From: Cymbidium sinense
Lineage: Eukaryota > Streptophyta > Magnoliopsida > Asparagales > Orchidaceae
Direction: 5' to 3'
Assembly: GCA_021442155.1 (NCBI GenBank)
Contig: CM038222.1
Span: forward strand, 53,129,352-53,193,351
Length of the DNA: 64,000 nucleotides
Shown here: positions 1 through 10,398 of the stretch, one piece after another
Position numbering within the stretch: position 1 is the stretch's first letter
Layout of the letters: the number at the start of each line of letters is the position of its first letter
Position numbers and translations under genes: made by a program
Notes under the pieces: model-generated
What the model saw: the letters and a program-made list of their open reading frames with translations, nothing else
Database searches by the model: none
Told to the model about the DNA's origin: nothing

Positions 1-1250
1 CAATGTTTAATTTATAAACAGGCTAAAATTATCAAACAAAGGTCTGGACAATACACTACCTTACATGTTCCTTATAAGCCTTGGAAAGACCAATAAATGG
101 ATTTTATTCTAGGATTATCTAGGACAGCTCGAGGACATGATAGTATTTTTGTTATAGTGGATAGGTTCTCAAAAATGGCTCATTTCTTACCTTGTTCAAA
201 AATAAATGATGCTTCTTATATAGCCAAATTAATTTTTAAAAGAAATAGTGCAACTCTATGGTCTCCCTTTAACCATTATTTCTGATAGAGATGTTAAGTT
301 TGTCTCATATTTTTGAAAAATATTATGGAAATTATTAGGTACCAAATTAAAATTTTCTTCTGCCATTCATCCATAAACTAATGGACAAATTGAAGTAGTT
401 AATCATACCTTAGAAAATTTGCTTAGATACTTGGTAGGTAAAAGTTTAGAAAATTGGGATTTACATTTACCAATCTTAAAATTTGCCTATAATAGCACTA
501 TTTTTAGAACTACAAAAAAATCACCATTTGAGATAGTCAATGGTCAAAACCCATGATGACCAATAGATGTAGCAAACCTACCATCTAATGTATTATCTGA
601 TGCAGCATTCTCATTTGCTAAAGATTTTCAAATCTTCCATGAAGATATAAGAAAACAAATTACTATAAGTAATGAAAACTATGCTTCTAAGGCAAATCGT
701 AATCGTTCAACGAAAGAATATAAAAAAAGTGATTATGTATTGATTCGCATTCATCCTGAGCATTATCAAACCACCAGATATAATAGATTACATGCATGAG
801 CTTGTGGTCCGTTTAAAATTCTTAAGAAAATTGAAACTAATGCTTATCACCTTGATTTTCCTGCTGGTATGCTCATTCATCCACTTATTAATATTGAAGA
901 TATTCTATCATATGAAGGAGTTAGCAAGTTCAATCTAACTCTTTAGCAATAATAGATATAAATCATACTTAGAATAGCCCTTCCTTTGAAGTTGACTATA
1001 TTATCACCCAAGCACCTTATGAATATCATATTTAGTTCGTTAGAAGAATAAGCCAAAAGCACATAGTTGACCGCATCATCTTTAGCCCACAAAATTAGAA
1101 GACTTCTTAGATTTCAACTCTATGGAGTGGAGTTCAGTGGGAGTTGGTGTAGAACATCATCAAAAAAATTAGAGCTCAAGATCCATTTACAAGATCTCAA
1201 GCTAAAGCCCAAGAAAATTCAAGAAAGAAGAAGGCCAGCCCATAAGACCC
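1..1250 (+). pseudogene. Ty3/gypsy pol remnant: integrase and C-terminal tail
   Basis: The translation shows the core of a retrotransposon integrase, which inserts element cDNA into host DNA. It enters from the left window edge. The first catalytic Asp region (MDFILGLSR, then [13 protein letters not shown]) is at about 97-210. The second Asp (ISDRD) follows near 280-290 in another frame, and the Glu region (NGQIEVVNHTLENLL) is near 380-420. A GPF-type module (CGPFKILKKIETNAYHLDF) lies near 805-860, so the C-terminal domain is present. A short tail with TRSQAKAQ near 1190 resembles plant gypsy pol ends. At least one frameshift (about 255-285) and several in-frame stops (about 93, 375, 556, 798, 945) break it. 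Assignment to Ty3/gypsy is firm; the lineage within it is not. RT and gag would lie outside the window. Confidence 0.85.
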
Positions 1251-1299
1251 ATTTTATGATTTCATCTTTTCTATTTATGTAATTTTTAATTTTCCTTTA

Positions 1300-1765
1300 G
1301 AAACTATATGTTTGAAATTTTGCATTTAAATATTCAAAGCATGACATGTGAGGTGGTTGAATCCACATAAAATAATAATATGTAAAATGGGTGAATGACA
1401 TAAAATAATGAGGCAATTTAATACTTCACTGGTAATATGGCCACCCACCTTTCTCTCAATGTTTTGAATTCTTTTATTTTGAAAGATGCTTGTAATGGAT
1501 ATAAATAGCTCCTCTTACTAGAATGAAAGAGATCTTTTGGCAATTACAAATTATTGAGTTATTCTTGTGGTTTAAGTGCTTGGTGGCCAAACCTTGGCAA
1601 TCCTTGGTGGGAGCATTAGTTATCCAACATATCTTCTTCTCTCACCTACAATACCCACGGTCTCTCAATCTCATCAAAAGAAAGAATGCCCACCTCCATC
1701 AGCAATGGCAACCTCCACTTCAAGAGAGAGTCTCTCGATGAGTTCAACATCAATAAAGGATTAGA
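1300..1765 (+). repeat. Probable 3' LTR of the gypsy remnant
   Basis: This non-coding tract directly follows the pol remnant and carries a TATA box (TATAAATAG, 1500-1508) in the same orientation as pol, as expected for the U3/R part of a 3' LTR. It ends where the opposite-strand Tat element begins (about 1765-1776). I could not define LTR ends, because no second copy lies in the window and no TG/CA plus duplication was recognised. The call rests on position and the TATA box. Confidence 0.45.
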
Positions 1766-1775
1766 CTTGTCTATT

Positions 1776-2252
1776 TTAGATCCTTATTGGAATGGATTCA
1801 TCTTTCAGACATGCCAACTCTTTGGCATGCTTGGTTAATGTGTCTGTTGCTACGTTATCTCCTCGAGGGATCTTGTAGATGATAACCTCTGAGATTTGGA
1901 CCAATAACTCCATGGTGTACTTGTGGTAATGATGGAGCTTAGGTTTTAGAACTTTGTAAGACCCAATGATTTGGTTGATGACAAGCTGAGAATCTCTAAA
2001 GATGATGATATTCTGGACGCATAATATAATGACTAATTCCAGACTAACAATCAAAGCCTCATATTCAATATAGGTCCATGGATTAGACAGATGATATAAG
2101 AATCTCATCAGATCGTGATCTAGAGTTATGAGAACTATTTCTACGCATGCCTTCCCTGGGATAGTACATCGTAGTTCTTCTCCTTTTTGAAAGGAAGCCG
2201 CACCATCAAAATACATCTCCCAATAGCTAATGCTAGTGTCCCTTAAGTTCAT
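1776..2252 (-). pseudogene. Archaeal-type RNase H (aRNH) of Tat element
   Basis: This 158-codon open frame matches the second RNase H found after RT-RNase H in Tat-group elements. The visible landmarks are YFDGAASFQKG near the start (first catalytic Asp), EYEALIVSLELV (catalytic Glu), RDSQLVINQIIGSYKV (third Asp region), and a C-terminal IPRGDNVATDTLTKHAKEL where this family normally has an Asp-Ala-Leu motif. Such domains are thought to act on RNA/DNA hybrids during reverse transcription. The frame is open and looks the best preserved of the element, but the surrounding pol is broken. It ends in a stop right at the junction with the neighbouring gypsy LTR, and no integrase follows. Confidence 0.8.
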
Positions 2253-2437
2253 GATTTGTTCATCAGGGAGGTCATCACTAAGCTGAGAGAATCAGTAGGA
2301 AGTGGGTGTGCTCCTAAGAATTCTGCTAGTGCCTATCCTATCATAGCACAGAGAGGTACGAATATGATATCAAACTATAATAAAATCATGGACCAACGTG
2401 CCAACCATCTGGATAGTGTCATCCATGTCATGAGATA

Positions 2438-3590
2438 TTATAGTGGATTGATTTTGGAGACCAGATTCACTTTATGAGAAAGCATGTAGTGTTGTAGCTT
2501 TTGGGATGCGAAGATTAAAGCTAGGCAATGCTTTTCAATTGGTGGGTAGCTTGCCTCAGCAGGGATTAGACGACGACTTAGGTAGTAGAGAGCATTTTCT
2601 TTCCCTTCGTTATTGGTTTGAGCCACCAAAGCACCAATGGAGTCGTCTAATGAATGTGATGTGGATTAATGGCTCAGGGATAGGTGAACGGTAGCATTAT
2701 CAAGTAGTGCTTGATATCTTTGAAAGTATGCTGACACTTATCATACTACTTAAACTTAGCATCCTTTTTAATAAGTGCTAAGAATTATTGACATCTTCTT
2801 GATAGGTTGGATATGAGGTGTCTTAGATACGCCAACTACCCTTGGAATGATTTGAGTTGAGTTAGACTTTTAGGGGGTGGCATTTCTAAGATAGCCTTGA
2901 ACTTCTCTGAATCAATTTTTATTCCCCGGTGTCAGACAATAAATCCAAGGAATTTTCTTGAAGCTACTCCCAATACACACATCATGGGATTCATTTTGAG
3001 GTTAAATTATCTTAATCATTTGAAAACTACTCTCAAGTCAAAGAGATGATCTTCCTTTTTTTTGCTTTTGACTACTAGATAATCAACATAACATTCAACT
3101 TGATGATGAATGATTTCATTGAAGATACAAGTCATGGCCCACTGGTATGTAGCACCGGCATTTTTAAGTCCGAAAGGCATGACCTTAGAATAATAGATTC
3201 CAATCGGGGTTCAAAAAGTAGTGTTTCTTTCATCCTCGGGTGGCATCTTGATTTGGTTATAGCTAGATGAGCCATCCATAAAGAAGAATATTGCATCAGA
3301 TGAGGCAATGTCCACCATTAATTCTGGTATAGGAAGTAAAAATTCATCCTTATGACATGCCTTATTTAGATCCCTGAAATTGACGCATATACGAATTTGG
3401 CCATTATTTTTCTTACCTAGGACGACACTCACTAACGAGGTAGGATATTTTTCTTCCCTAATAAAGCCAACATCGATCAGTTTCTTGATTTAAGAAGTGA
3501 CCTGTTGTTCAATGTCTAATCGCATGCGTCTAAGAGCTTGCTTGATAGGGTTAGCATTAGGTTATATTGCTTGTTTGTGGACTGTAACTT
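2438..3590 (-). pseudogene. Reverse transcriptase and RNase H of Tat element
   Basis: The RT part is clearest at 3432-3211 (RICVNFRDLNKACHKDEF, then FMDGSSSYNQIKM, corresponding to RT motifs around the first catalytic Asp). It continues with MPFGLKNAGATYQ near 3170. The catalytic YVDD box reads CYVDYLVVKS near 3090, so the second active-site Asp is replaced by Tyr. The connection domain follows, and RNase H is recognisable at 2629-2438 (NALYYLSRRL, then PPIEKHCLALIFASQKLQHY). Several stops lie between these blocks. The altered active site and stops make it non-functional. Confidence 0.82.
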
Positions 3591-4937
3591 TAGGAGATAA
3601 ACTAGGCATTTCTTCATAATTCCACGTGAAGCAATCCTTAAACTCAGTTAATAGCTTAACTAAGTCATTGGATTCTTATTCATTCCATAGGGAATTGATG
3701 TATGTTAGACGTGGATTATCTTCGGTTCTAAAGTTGATCTCTTTAAGTTCATATATGGTTGATCTGATCTCTTCTTTGAACTTTGGTGGTGCATCTCTAA
3801 CTTCAAGCTTATTTGGGTCATCTAAAATTTCTAAACAAACATCCTCATAGGAGTTAACATGATTTGAAAAGAACCTATCATACCCAAATTAGTGGTGATG
3901 ATTAGGAAATGGTTGTCATTGTCAATTGGACCCACTGAGCCGAATCCTAGTCCTGGTCTTGATTGACAATATCTACTTTGATTGTCCCATAATCTTTCAA
4001 AGTAATCCACCCTATGTTTAGACTAAGTATGTTAGATTAATCCTTTCTTTGCTAAGTTAAGAACACAAAGTGAATACCAATCAAAATATAATTGTATTAA
4101 ATCTTTATATGAGTCATCCTCAATTTCTACATTGGTTTCTTGACATGAGGATGATGCTCCCAACAAAAATCTCTTTGGCTTGACATCTGTGGATCACTTG
4201 GCGGCCTCCTTAACTACTAAACCTTCAACTTTCTGAGAAGAAAGTGAGGTTAGAGCTAAGGTTCCTAACTGTTGTTTGACTATTCTACATAATAGTGATT
4301 CAGATACATTCATGCTTTGCTTGGAGGCCTGGTCTTCATCGATATTTAGCTCAAATGTCACCCCAAAGGAGAGGGGTTGGCTGCATATGAGACTCATCCT
4401 CCAAACCGCACTCTAAGTCTATGTAGATCGGGGTATTTTGTGAGTCGAACATATTGGTGGCCAATAGGGAGAAGGTCATCCACTTGTGGAACTATCTCTA
4501 GATTTATCTGCCCACCTGGGGTCAGTCATCCCACCCATGTGTTGAGGAATGAACTATGGGAATCTAATATTCCTCTATTCTCTCTTTCTCGGCATTTTCT
4601 TATTTTCATTTTCATTATTCTTTTTCTTTTATTTTTCTTTTTCTTTTATTTCTTTTTCATTTATTTTTGAACATTCACCAAGTTTGTAAGAATAGACTTT
4701 TTGATTTGGAGGAAGATAGTAGGCTGCATTTTCATATATCTCAACCTCCTTAACTAAAAATGGCTTCAAGTCTCCTTTAACACAATACTCGATTCCACCT
4801 CTTCAGAATTTGATGCACTAATGTAAAGAGGATGAAACCATGTTGTTTCCATGTATTCAAGGCCTACAGAGCAAAGCGGTGAAAGATGTGTCTAAATCGA
4901 TTATGTAGAACTTGGCTTCTATCTTCTAGGAATTTAT
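3591..4937. other. RT-protease linker of the Tat element, decayed
   Basis: This stretch lies between the RT and protease blocks of the minus-strand element. Short minus-strand open frames persist (for example 4397-4194), but I recognise no domain. A pyrimidine-rich, T-dominated tract lies at about 4590-4670. It is best read as degraded pol linker of the same element. Confidence 0.5.
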
Positions 4938-5237
4938 TTACAATGGCAACACTATAGAGCCTAAAGCCCTCTTGCCTTGTAAATTGAATTCTCTCAACAT
5001 CATCCAATCTCCTCGGACTTCAGAGATGTCAATCCTCAAGTAAGCAAGGGTCTTTAGACTCATAATGTTCATTGATGCACCCAGATCAACTAACACCCTG
5101 GCGAGTTTGAATCTACCCAAGTCTACCGATGTAGGGATTTTGTCACCTATCTTCATCGCTGAATGTAACTCATAGGCTTCTCTTGAAAAAACATGCCTCC
5201 TCCAATAGGATATTTTTGGATCAAGAATTTTGATCAA
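4938..5237 (-). pseudogene. Retropepsin (aspartic protease) of Tat element
   Basis: The 99-codon frame contains RFKLARVLVDLGASMNIM, the active-site region of a retroviral-type aspartic protease, here in the D-x-G-[AS]-S form. The preceding DKIPTSVDLG and following LKTLAYLRIDISEVRG fit the same domain in plant gypsy elements. The protease would process the Gag-Pol polyprotein. Only part of the domain is open, and the adjoining frames contain stops. Confidence 0.75.
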
Positions 5238-6154
5238 TGACTCATCACTTTGGATAAGACAAGGGCATCATATATGCTTAGTTTAGCTAACAACTTTCTT
5301 AGGTGAGAGGACATTATATAACTTGGCCCTCCATAAGCATATCCAAAGGTGGAGCATCCCGTGGAGGGCTTCTTGATCACTATAACCAATGACTTATTTA
5401 CCTTTATCTTAAGTGCAACCTAGAGGTGAGAACTTTGCCACTACTAAAGTTGACTCGGACTGAGATGATTTAGTGGAAAGTTATACGCTCATCAAGTTCA
5501 CTCTCCCTACGGATTATTGAGTCGGATGACTCAAATCAATCTCAATGGTGACCAATGATTTAGGAATGGAAAATCCATTCCTAAATCAGAATAAAAATGA
5601 TCAGGACTAGAGTTATTATTATTATTTTCTAGACTTGGAGAGTTTTTGAGAGGAATAAAATCTAGAGTATCAAAAGTGGAGAAGATGTAAGTGAAAGCTT
5701 TCTTCATTGATTTTTTAGATAAAGGTATAGAAATCTAATAAAGTGGGGTAGGGGTTTAGTGCCCTTGTCCCACGATAACACTCACTGGCAAAATAGGAGC
5801 TAGTGGAGGAAGACGTAGTAGATGCAATGGTGGATGGAGTGCTGGACACGGATGATGATTGCAACAGCTATCTCGCAAGTAAGGTGGAATGTCACGCCGG
5901 GCTTCTACCTCCTTCAAGTTATCCTTAGCAAATTGCAAACCTTCCTTAATGTTGGAGGTTTGAGCTGCTTCAAGCACATATAAGGGTAGCTTTCTGATCT
6001 TAGAGATGATTTTCTTGGAGGTTCGGGATAGGGAGATATCCCAACCTTCCTCTATCTTAAGAAGATCACATGTATCCCCAAGGATTATCCGAACTAGAGG
6101 GTTGTTCTAATAAATATTCCTTAGGGACGATAATGACACCTAATGTGTAGCTAC
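5238..6154. other. Gag-protease linker, decayed
   Basis: This lies between the gag C-terminal block and the protease block of the minus-strand Tat element. A 73-codon minus frame at 5977-5756 is rich in Pro, His and Leu and shows no domain I can name. No separate gene is supported. Confidence 0.45.
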
Positions 6155-7656
6155 ACTTAAGCTAGTCCTTAAAGGTAAAGTAATCTTCTAAGACGTGATT
6201 TAGCATGTGGTGGTAGGGGCAATAGTTTTGGATCGTGACTCTTGCCCACTTTCTCTGGCTTCCTAGGCTTTGGTATTTGGAAATTAGGCTTCTTTAAGAG
6301 ATTATTAAAGATCTTCCTGACAACCTCCCTCTTTAATGAATATGGTTTATTCAATTTGTCAATAAGAGTAGGTAAATGGTAGCTACCGGTGGCGGGTAGG
6401 AATACTGCTGTTGATGATGCTAATGAGGATACTACTGAGGATATTGTTGAGGATACTGTTGAGGATACTACTGAGGATACTGCTAAAGAGGCGGTGGTGG
6501 AGGCCATTGTGGGAATTGAGGTGACCGATATGATGATCGAGGTGGTGCAAAAGGAGGTGGTTGAGAAGGCCGAGCTCAAGCCTATCCGACCGACCCTAGT
6601 CGCTTCCCTATCAACTAATGTGACCTCAGCTTCTCTTCTCAAATACCTTCGACCGAATCGATCCGGGTAACTGTTTGACCTCTCTTTGTAGACTATCCAC
6701 CTTGTTGATTAATTTCTCAAATATCTTAATGGTAAACCTTTAAGAATGAAGGCTACCAGGCCATGGATATTCTTGAGTAGGATTTCAATGGCATACTATT
6801 CAGATAGCTGTGATTTACATTTCATACTTAAATTGCTCCATCTAAGAACATAATCAATAAGGGACTCATCGGGGTGTTGTTGACTACAACAAAATTACCC
6901 ATAGTTACGCTTTGTTGAGCTCCAACAAATCTCTTAATAAAGAGCTACTCCAATTCAATAAATGTCTTCAATAAATCATTACATAGGTCAATGTACCAAT
7001 CAAATGTGATGCTTGTTAAGCTAATGATGAGGTGGAATATGAGTGTATCACTACCACCGGCATGGCAACATCCATCCCTATAATGTGCTATATGCTGGCG
7101 AGGGTTCCACTACCATCAAAGATTTTGAAGGAAGGAGGTACAAAACCTATAGGGTATTATACAATATCAAATTCCATCGGGTAGGGTCTACCTTTTGGAA
7201 TAGCTGAGCCATCTCGAGCTTGTGTCAATGCATCATTCACTTATTGCTCCACTAACTACTTTATATCCTTCTATTACATGGAGGTGTTGTCCACCACTTT
7301 CCTATGAAAGCTACAATTATCTTGATCTACTAGAGAAGTGCTCTTGGGCTGATCTAGGACATGCACTAATTTGGGATGATCTATCTCTATCGGTATGTGC
7401 TGCGACACTGAGGTCTGGTTTTGAAGTGCATGGAGGGCTGCTAACAAGTCCTCCATGCTTTTCTCTATTCGGTTGATCTAATCATCCTTTTATTTAAGCT
7501 GTTGATGGAGGTGTTGGGTTGAGTGGACAGTGTCATCTTCCTCAACCACAACACCTTCCTGACTATGTTGATCTTTATGGAGGGAGCTCCTAGTATCGAC
7601 CATATGGACTTCGATCGAATCTTCAAGAAGGTCATGCTCATCGGGATCAAATGTTA
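6155..7656 (-). pseudogene. Gag of Tat element
   Basis: The minus strand carries a broken gag. From its 5' side come two adjoining open frames (7650-7465 and 7456-7274) with an N-terminal, possibly helical segment. Next is the conserved capsid-like block near 7130-6870, with FKIFDGSGT, FDWYIDLCNDLLKTF and LFIKRFVGAQQSVT visible in two frames, as in the plant retrotransposon gag family (PF03732-like). Near 6330-6160 is a C-terminal block with QIPKPRKPEKVGKSHDP, then in another frame NYCPYHHMLNHVLEDYFTFKD-like residues, typical of Tat-group gags. Frameshifts near 7080 and 6220 and several stops disrupt it. Confidence 0.75.
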
Positions 7657-7750
7657 CCTGCTCATCCTTAGAATCTATGTGATCACTGCCGAAGAGTTCC
7701 CTATTGTTAGTAAGGTAAGCAGCTATGATCTCATCAAAGGAACAATCTAA

Positions 7751-9240
7751 TCATGCCAAAAAAAAATACTCGGGGCTGACCGGTGGAGGGACTGTGGTCA
7801 CTGACCAAACTACAACTAACATTGCCTGCCGCTAGAGCTAGCTCTATGAGGGTCATGCTCACTGGAAAAGGTGTGTGTGCCGAGTGGGAGTGGGTCCTCG
7901 TGAGATCTACTCATGGGAACTATAAAACTATCATCCTCCCCTTATGACTGGGCCTAATGGTAGTGGTGGTGGTGGCACGATGCCACGCCACTTATTCACC
8001 AATACTAAAAACCAAAGTAGGAGGTTGAGTAGGGGAAATCATTCTCACCTCAGTCGGTGGAGTAGATGGAGTGGGATCCTTTGGCCGTAGCCTGATCACC
8101 AAAGACGCTGGTCTTTCCTCGGATGGGGGCTTCTGGATCTTGGTGGGAGTGGTGGATGTTGGGAGATGTACGAGCAATTATGGATGATGAGGGGAGCAGT
8201 GTGAATGTGACATTGACTACTCCTTAACGGGAGATCTCTGCCTACGGTGGGTAGCACCTGTAAGAACAATCATGTCTGAATGATCGGCCCTAACGAGGAG
8301 ACAATCAGAAAAATCCATCGAGTAGAGGCGCTGCATCAGTTGTCTAACATACCTCCGTCATTCCCTTCTGCCTGCCTGAGTAGATGCTTGAGCCTCCACG
8401 ACTCTCTCTCTATGAATCTAACCCTTAAAACTCTAGGGATCAATGATCATATATTAAACAAAGTACCGAACTCCAAGCATGTATATGCTCTGCCAACCTA
8501 GTGTAGGATAGTCCTAAGCCCCGACATAGGCTTCTGCGCTATCCCAAGTCTCATGATATACCGATGGTGGAGGAGAAGTAGCAATCCTCTAGTAATCTCC
8601 TCTGGTCGAGGCCAAGAGGGGTCGGGAACTTATGCCGGTCGTGAGAGAGACTCATCGGGGAGAACCCTCGTCAACTATGTGTGATGTAGCCTCAAGCTCT
8701 CTAGCTTCTCTCTTATGCTCATGCTTAATCTTTTGATTTTTATTACAAAATTTGTACAAGTGAACAAGGCAGAGCGGGAACTAGAACCTACCTCAGTAGA
8801 GGAGACTATCTTAAAAGCTAAGATAGCCTTCCCCTTTGGAGTAACCAAAGAGGAGGTAGTAGCTCTAGTTGGACCAATGGGAGGGACAGCTGGATAGATA
8901 GGTGCCAAAACTATCTCAGAATAGGGCATGGGAACCACTGCAGTCTTCCTATTCAATGGAGGGTGCTCAGACTCGGAGGGCATGTCGATGCGGATGACTG
9001 GCTTCCACCCAGCCACCTCATCTCGACTAACGATAGTGAGGGTTACCCCCTCACAAGTAACTCATGCCCCCTTGAATCCCTAGCCAGAGAAAACCATGTG
9101 GGTGGAGTTGGTCTCAGGGAGGCTGGCCCGGTCCAAGGCCAAATCTATTCTGAAGGGAAAAGTAAAAATGAACTCTGGTGGAAGCCATGTAATCAGAAAG
9201 ATCAAATTGATATGAGCTATATCTCCGCATGCTGAAATGT
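7751..9240. other. Coding-like tract of unknown identity
   Basis: This stretch has higher GC than its surroundings and several moderately long frames on both strands, for example minus 9016-8675 (113 codons, Pro- and Ser-rich, ending in REKLESLRLHHT) and minus 8177-7992 (Pro/Thr-rich). It lies directly upstream of the Tat gag. It could be a 5' leader or an extra ORF of that element, since some Ogre/Tat elements have an ORF before gag, or a captured host fragment. I recognise no domain and would not call a gene. Confidence 0.35.
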
Positions 9241-9299
9241 AACTTGAGTCAGGTTTCTTCTTTAATATTTATTTGAAGAGAATCATAAAATTTGAGTCC

Positions 9300-10398
9300 T
9301 CATCCCACTCTCAATAATTCAAATATGATAAGTGGGTTCAAGTGGAGAGATTTGATGTGATGAGGAGAGTCTTTACCATTTGATTTTGATTTAGAACCCA
9401 TCCAACCAGCTAGAGATTGGGTGGGGTTCTAAAATTTAAGGAGAGATTTAGATATTAATATTTTATGTATCTTTGAAAATATTAATGGCTTGAAGGAACC
9501 TCTACTTGTAAATTTGGGTATGCTAAGAAGAAGTAGATCGTGTTTAAAATATTTTGTAGAATGTCTTTGCTTTGTGATGTGTGAATGAAATGTTATTTAC
9601 GACAAATTTGATATGTCAAGTAAATACAAATGTGTTTAGATTTGATTTTTCTTTAAATGGGACTTTCATTTAACAAATTTGGTATGTTAAATGAAAGCCA
9701 AATGTGATTTTATGTATGTTTTATTTTTCTTTGAAAATGGGACTCTCACTTAAAAAATTTGGTATGTTAAACAAAATCCCAAATGTGATGTGGTATATGT
9801 TTTGAAAATGAGACTCCCACTTAACAAATTTGATATGTTAAGTGCATGTCCAAATGTGGTTTGATTTGTGTTTTTCTTTTCTTTGAAAATGGGACTTTCA
9901 CATAACAAATTTGGTATGTTAAGTGAAAGTCCAAATGTGCTTGATATATGTTTTGAAAATGGGACTCCCACTTAATAAATTTGATGTCTAAAGTGGAGGT
10001 CGAATGTGAGATGGAAATGAGGCCCTCACTTAACAAATTGCGTGTGTTAAGTGGGGAATCAAATATGTCATGAAAATGAGATTCTCACTTAATAAAATTG
10101 ATATGTTAAGTGGAATCAAATATGATTTATGAAAATAATACTCTCACTTAGCAAGTTTGACATGTCAAGTGAAACTAGCAATACGTAACTGAACCGAGAT
10201 TCTCACTCAATAATTTTAATATATTAAGTGGAAATCAAATGTATATGAAAGTGATATTCTAACTTAACAACTTTGATATGTTAAGTGTAATCAATATGAC
10301 AAGAAAATAAGATTCTTACTTAACAACTCTGATATGTTAAGTGGGAATCAAATGTGACATCAAAAATAAGATTTCACTTAACAACCTTGACATATTAA
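9300..10398. repeat. Diverged hairpin minisatellite array, left part
   Basis: About a dozen degenerate units of roughly 55-75 bp follow one another. Each has the pattern GACTCTCACTTAACAAATTT, a short spacer, GTTAAGTGG and then ATCAAATGTG. Within each unit ACTTAAC and GTTAAGT form the arms of an imperfect palindrome about 25 bp long. Good examples start near 9659, 9739, 9810, 9890, 9960, 10020, 10079, 10139, 10198, 10254, 10311 and 10370. The palindromic arms are conserved better than the linkers. The last unit is interrupted by the transposon that starts at 10399, and the array resumes at 14605. Confidence 0.8.

Larger units (their letters stand above)
1776..7750 (-). mobile_element. Decayed Tat-lineage Ty3/gypsy retrotransposon, internal region
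   Basis: Reading the minus strand from right to left gives gag (about 7650-6155), retropepsin (5237-4938), reverse transcriptase (about 3480-2700), RNase H (2629-2438) and then a second, archaeal-type RNase H (2252-1776). That order with a second RNase H is diagnostic of the Tat/Ogre group of plant Ty3/gypsy elements. The integrase expected further left is absent: a different gypsy remnant on the opposite strand occupies that position, so this copy is truncated there. No LTRs were recognised. Frameshifts and stops occur throughout, so it cannot encode a functional polyprotein. Confidence 0.8.

Noticed and set aside
1..1250. Endogenous plant virus (pararetrovirus) sequence
   Set aside because: The presence of an integrase with its C-terminal module and a following LTR-like promoter fits a Ty3/gypsy retrotransposon; plant pararetroviruses lack integrase.
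6389..6670. Plus-strand acidic 93-codon ORF
   Set aside because: It lies antisense to the gag remnant in a low-complexity GAGGATACT repeat; the gag reading on the minus strand has recognisable motifs.
9590..10398. CRISPR-like array
   Set aside because: Units are diverged along their whole length, spacing varies, linkers are related to each other rather than unique, and the context is a plant genome.
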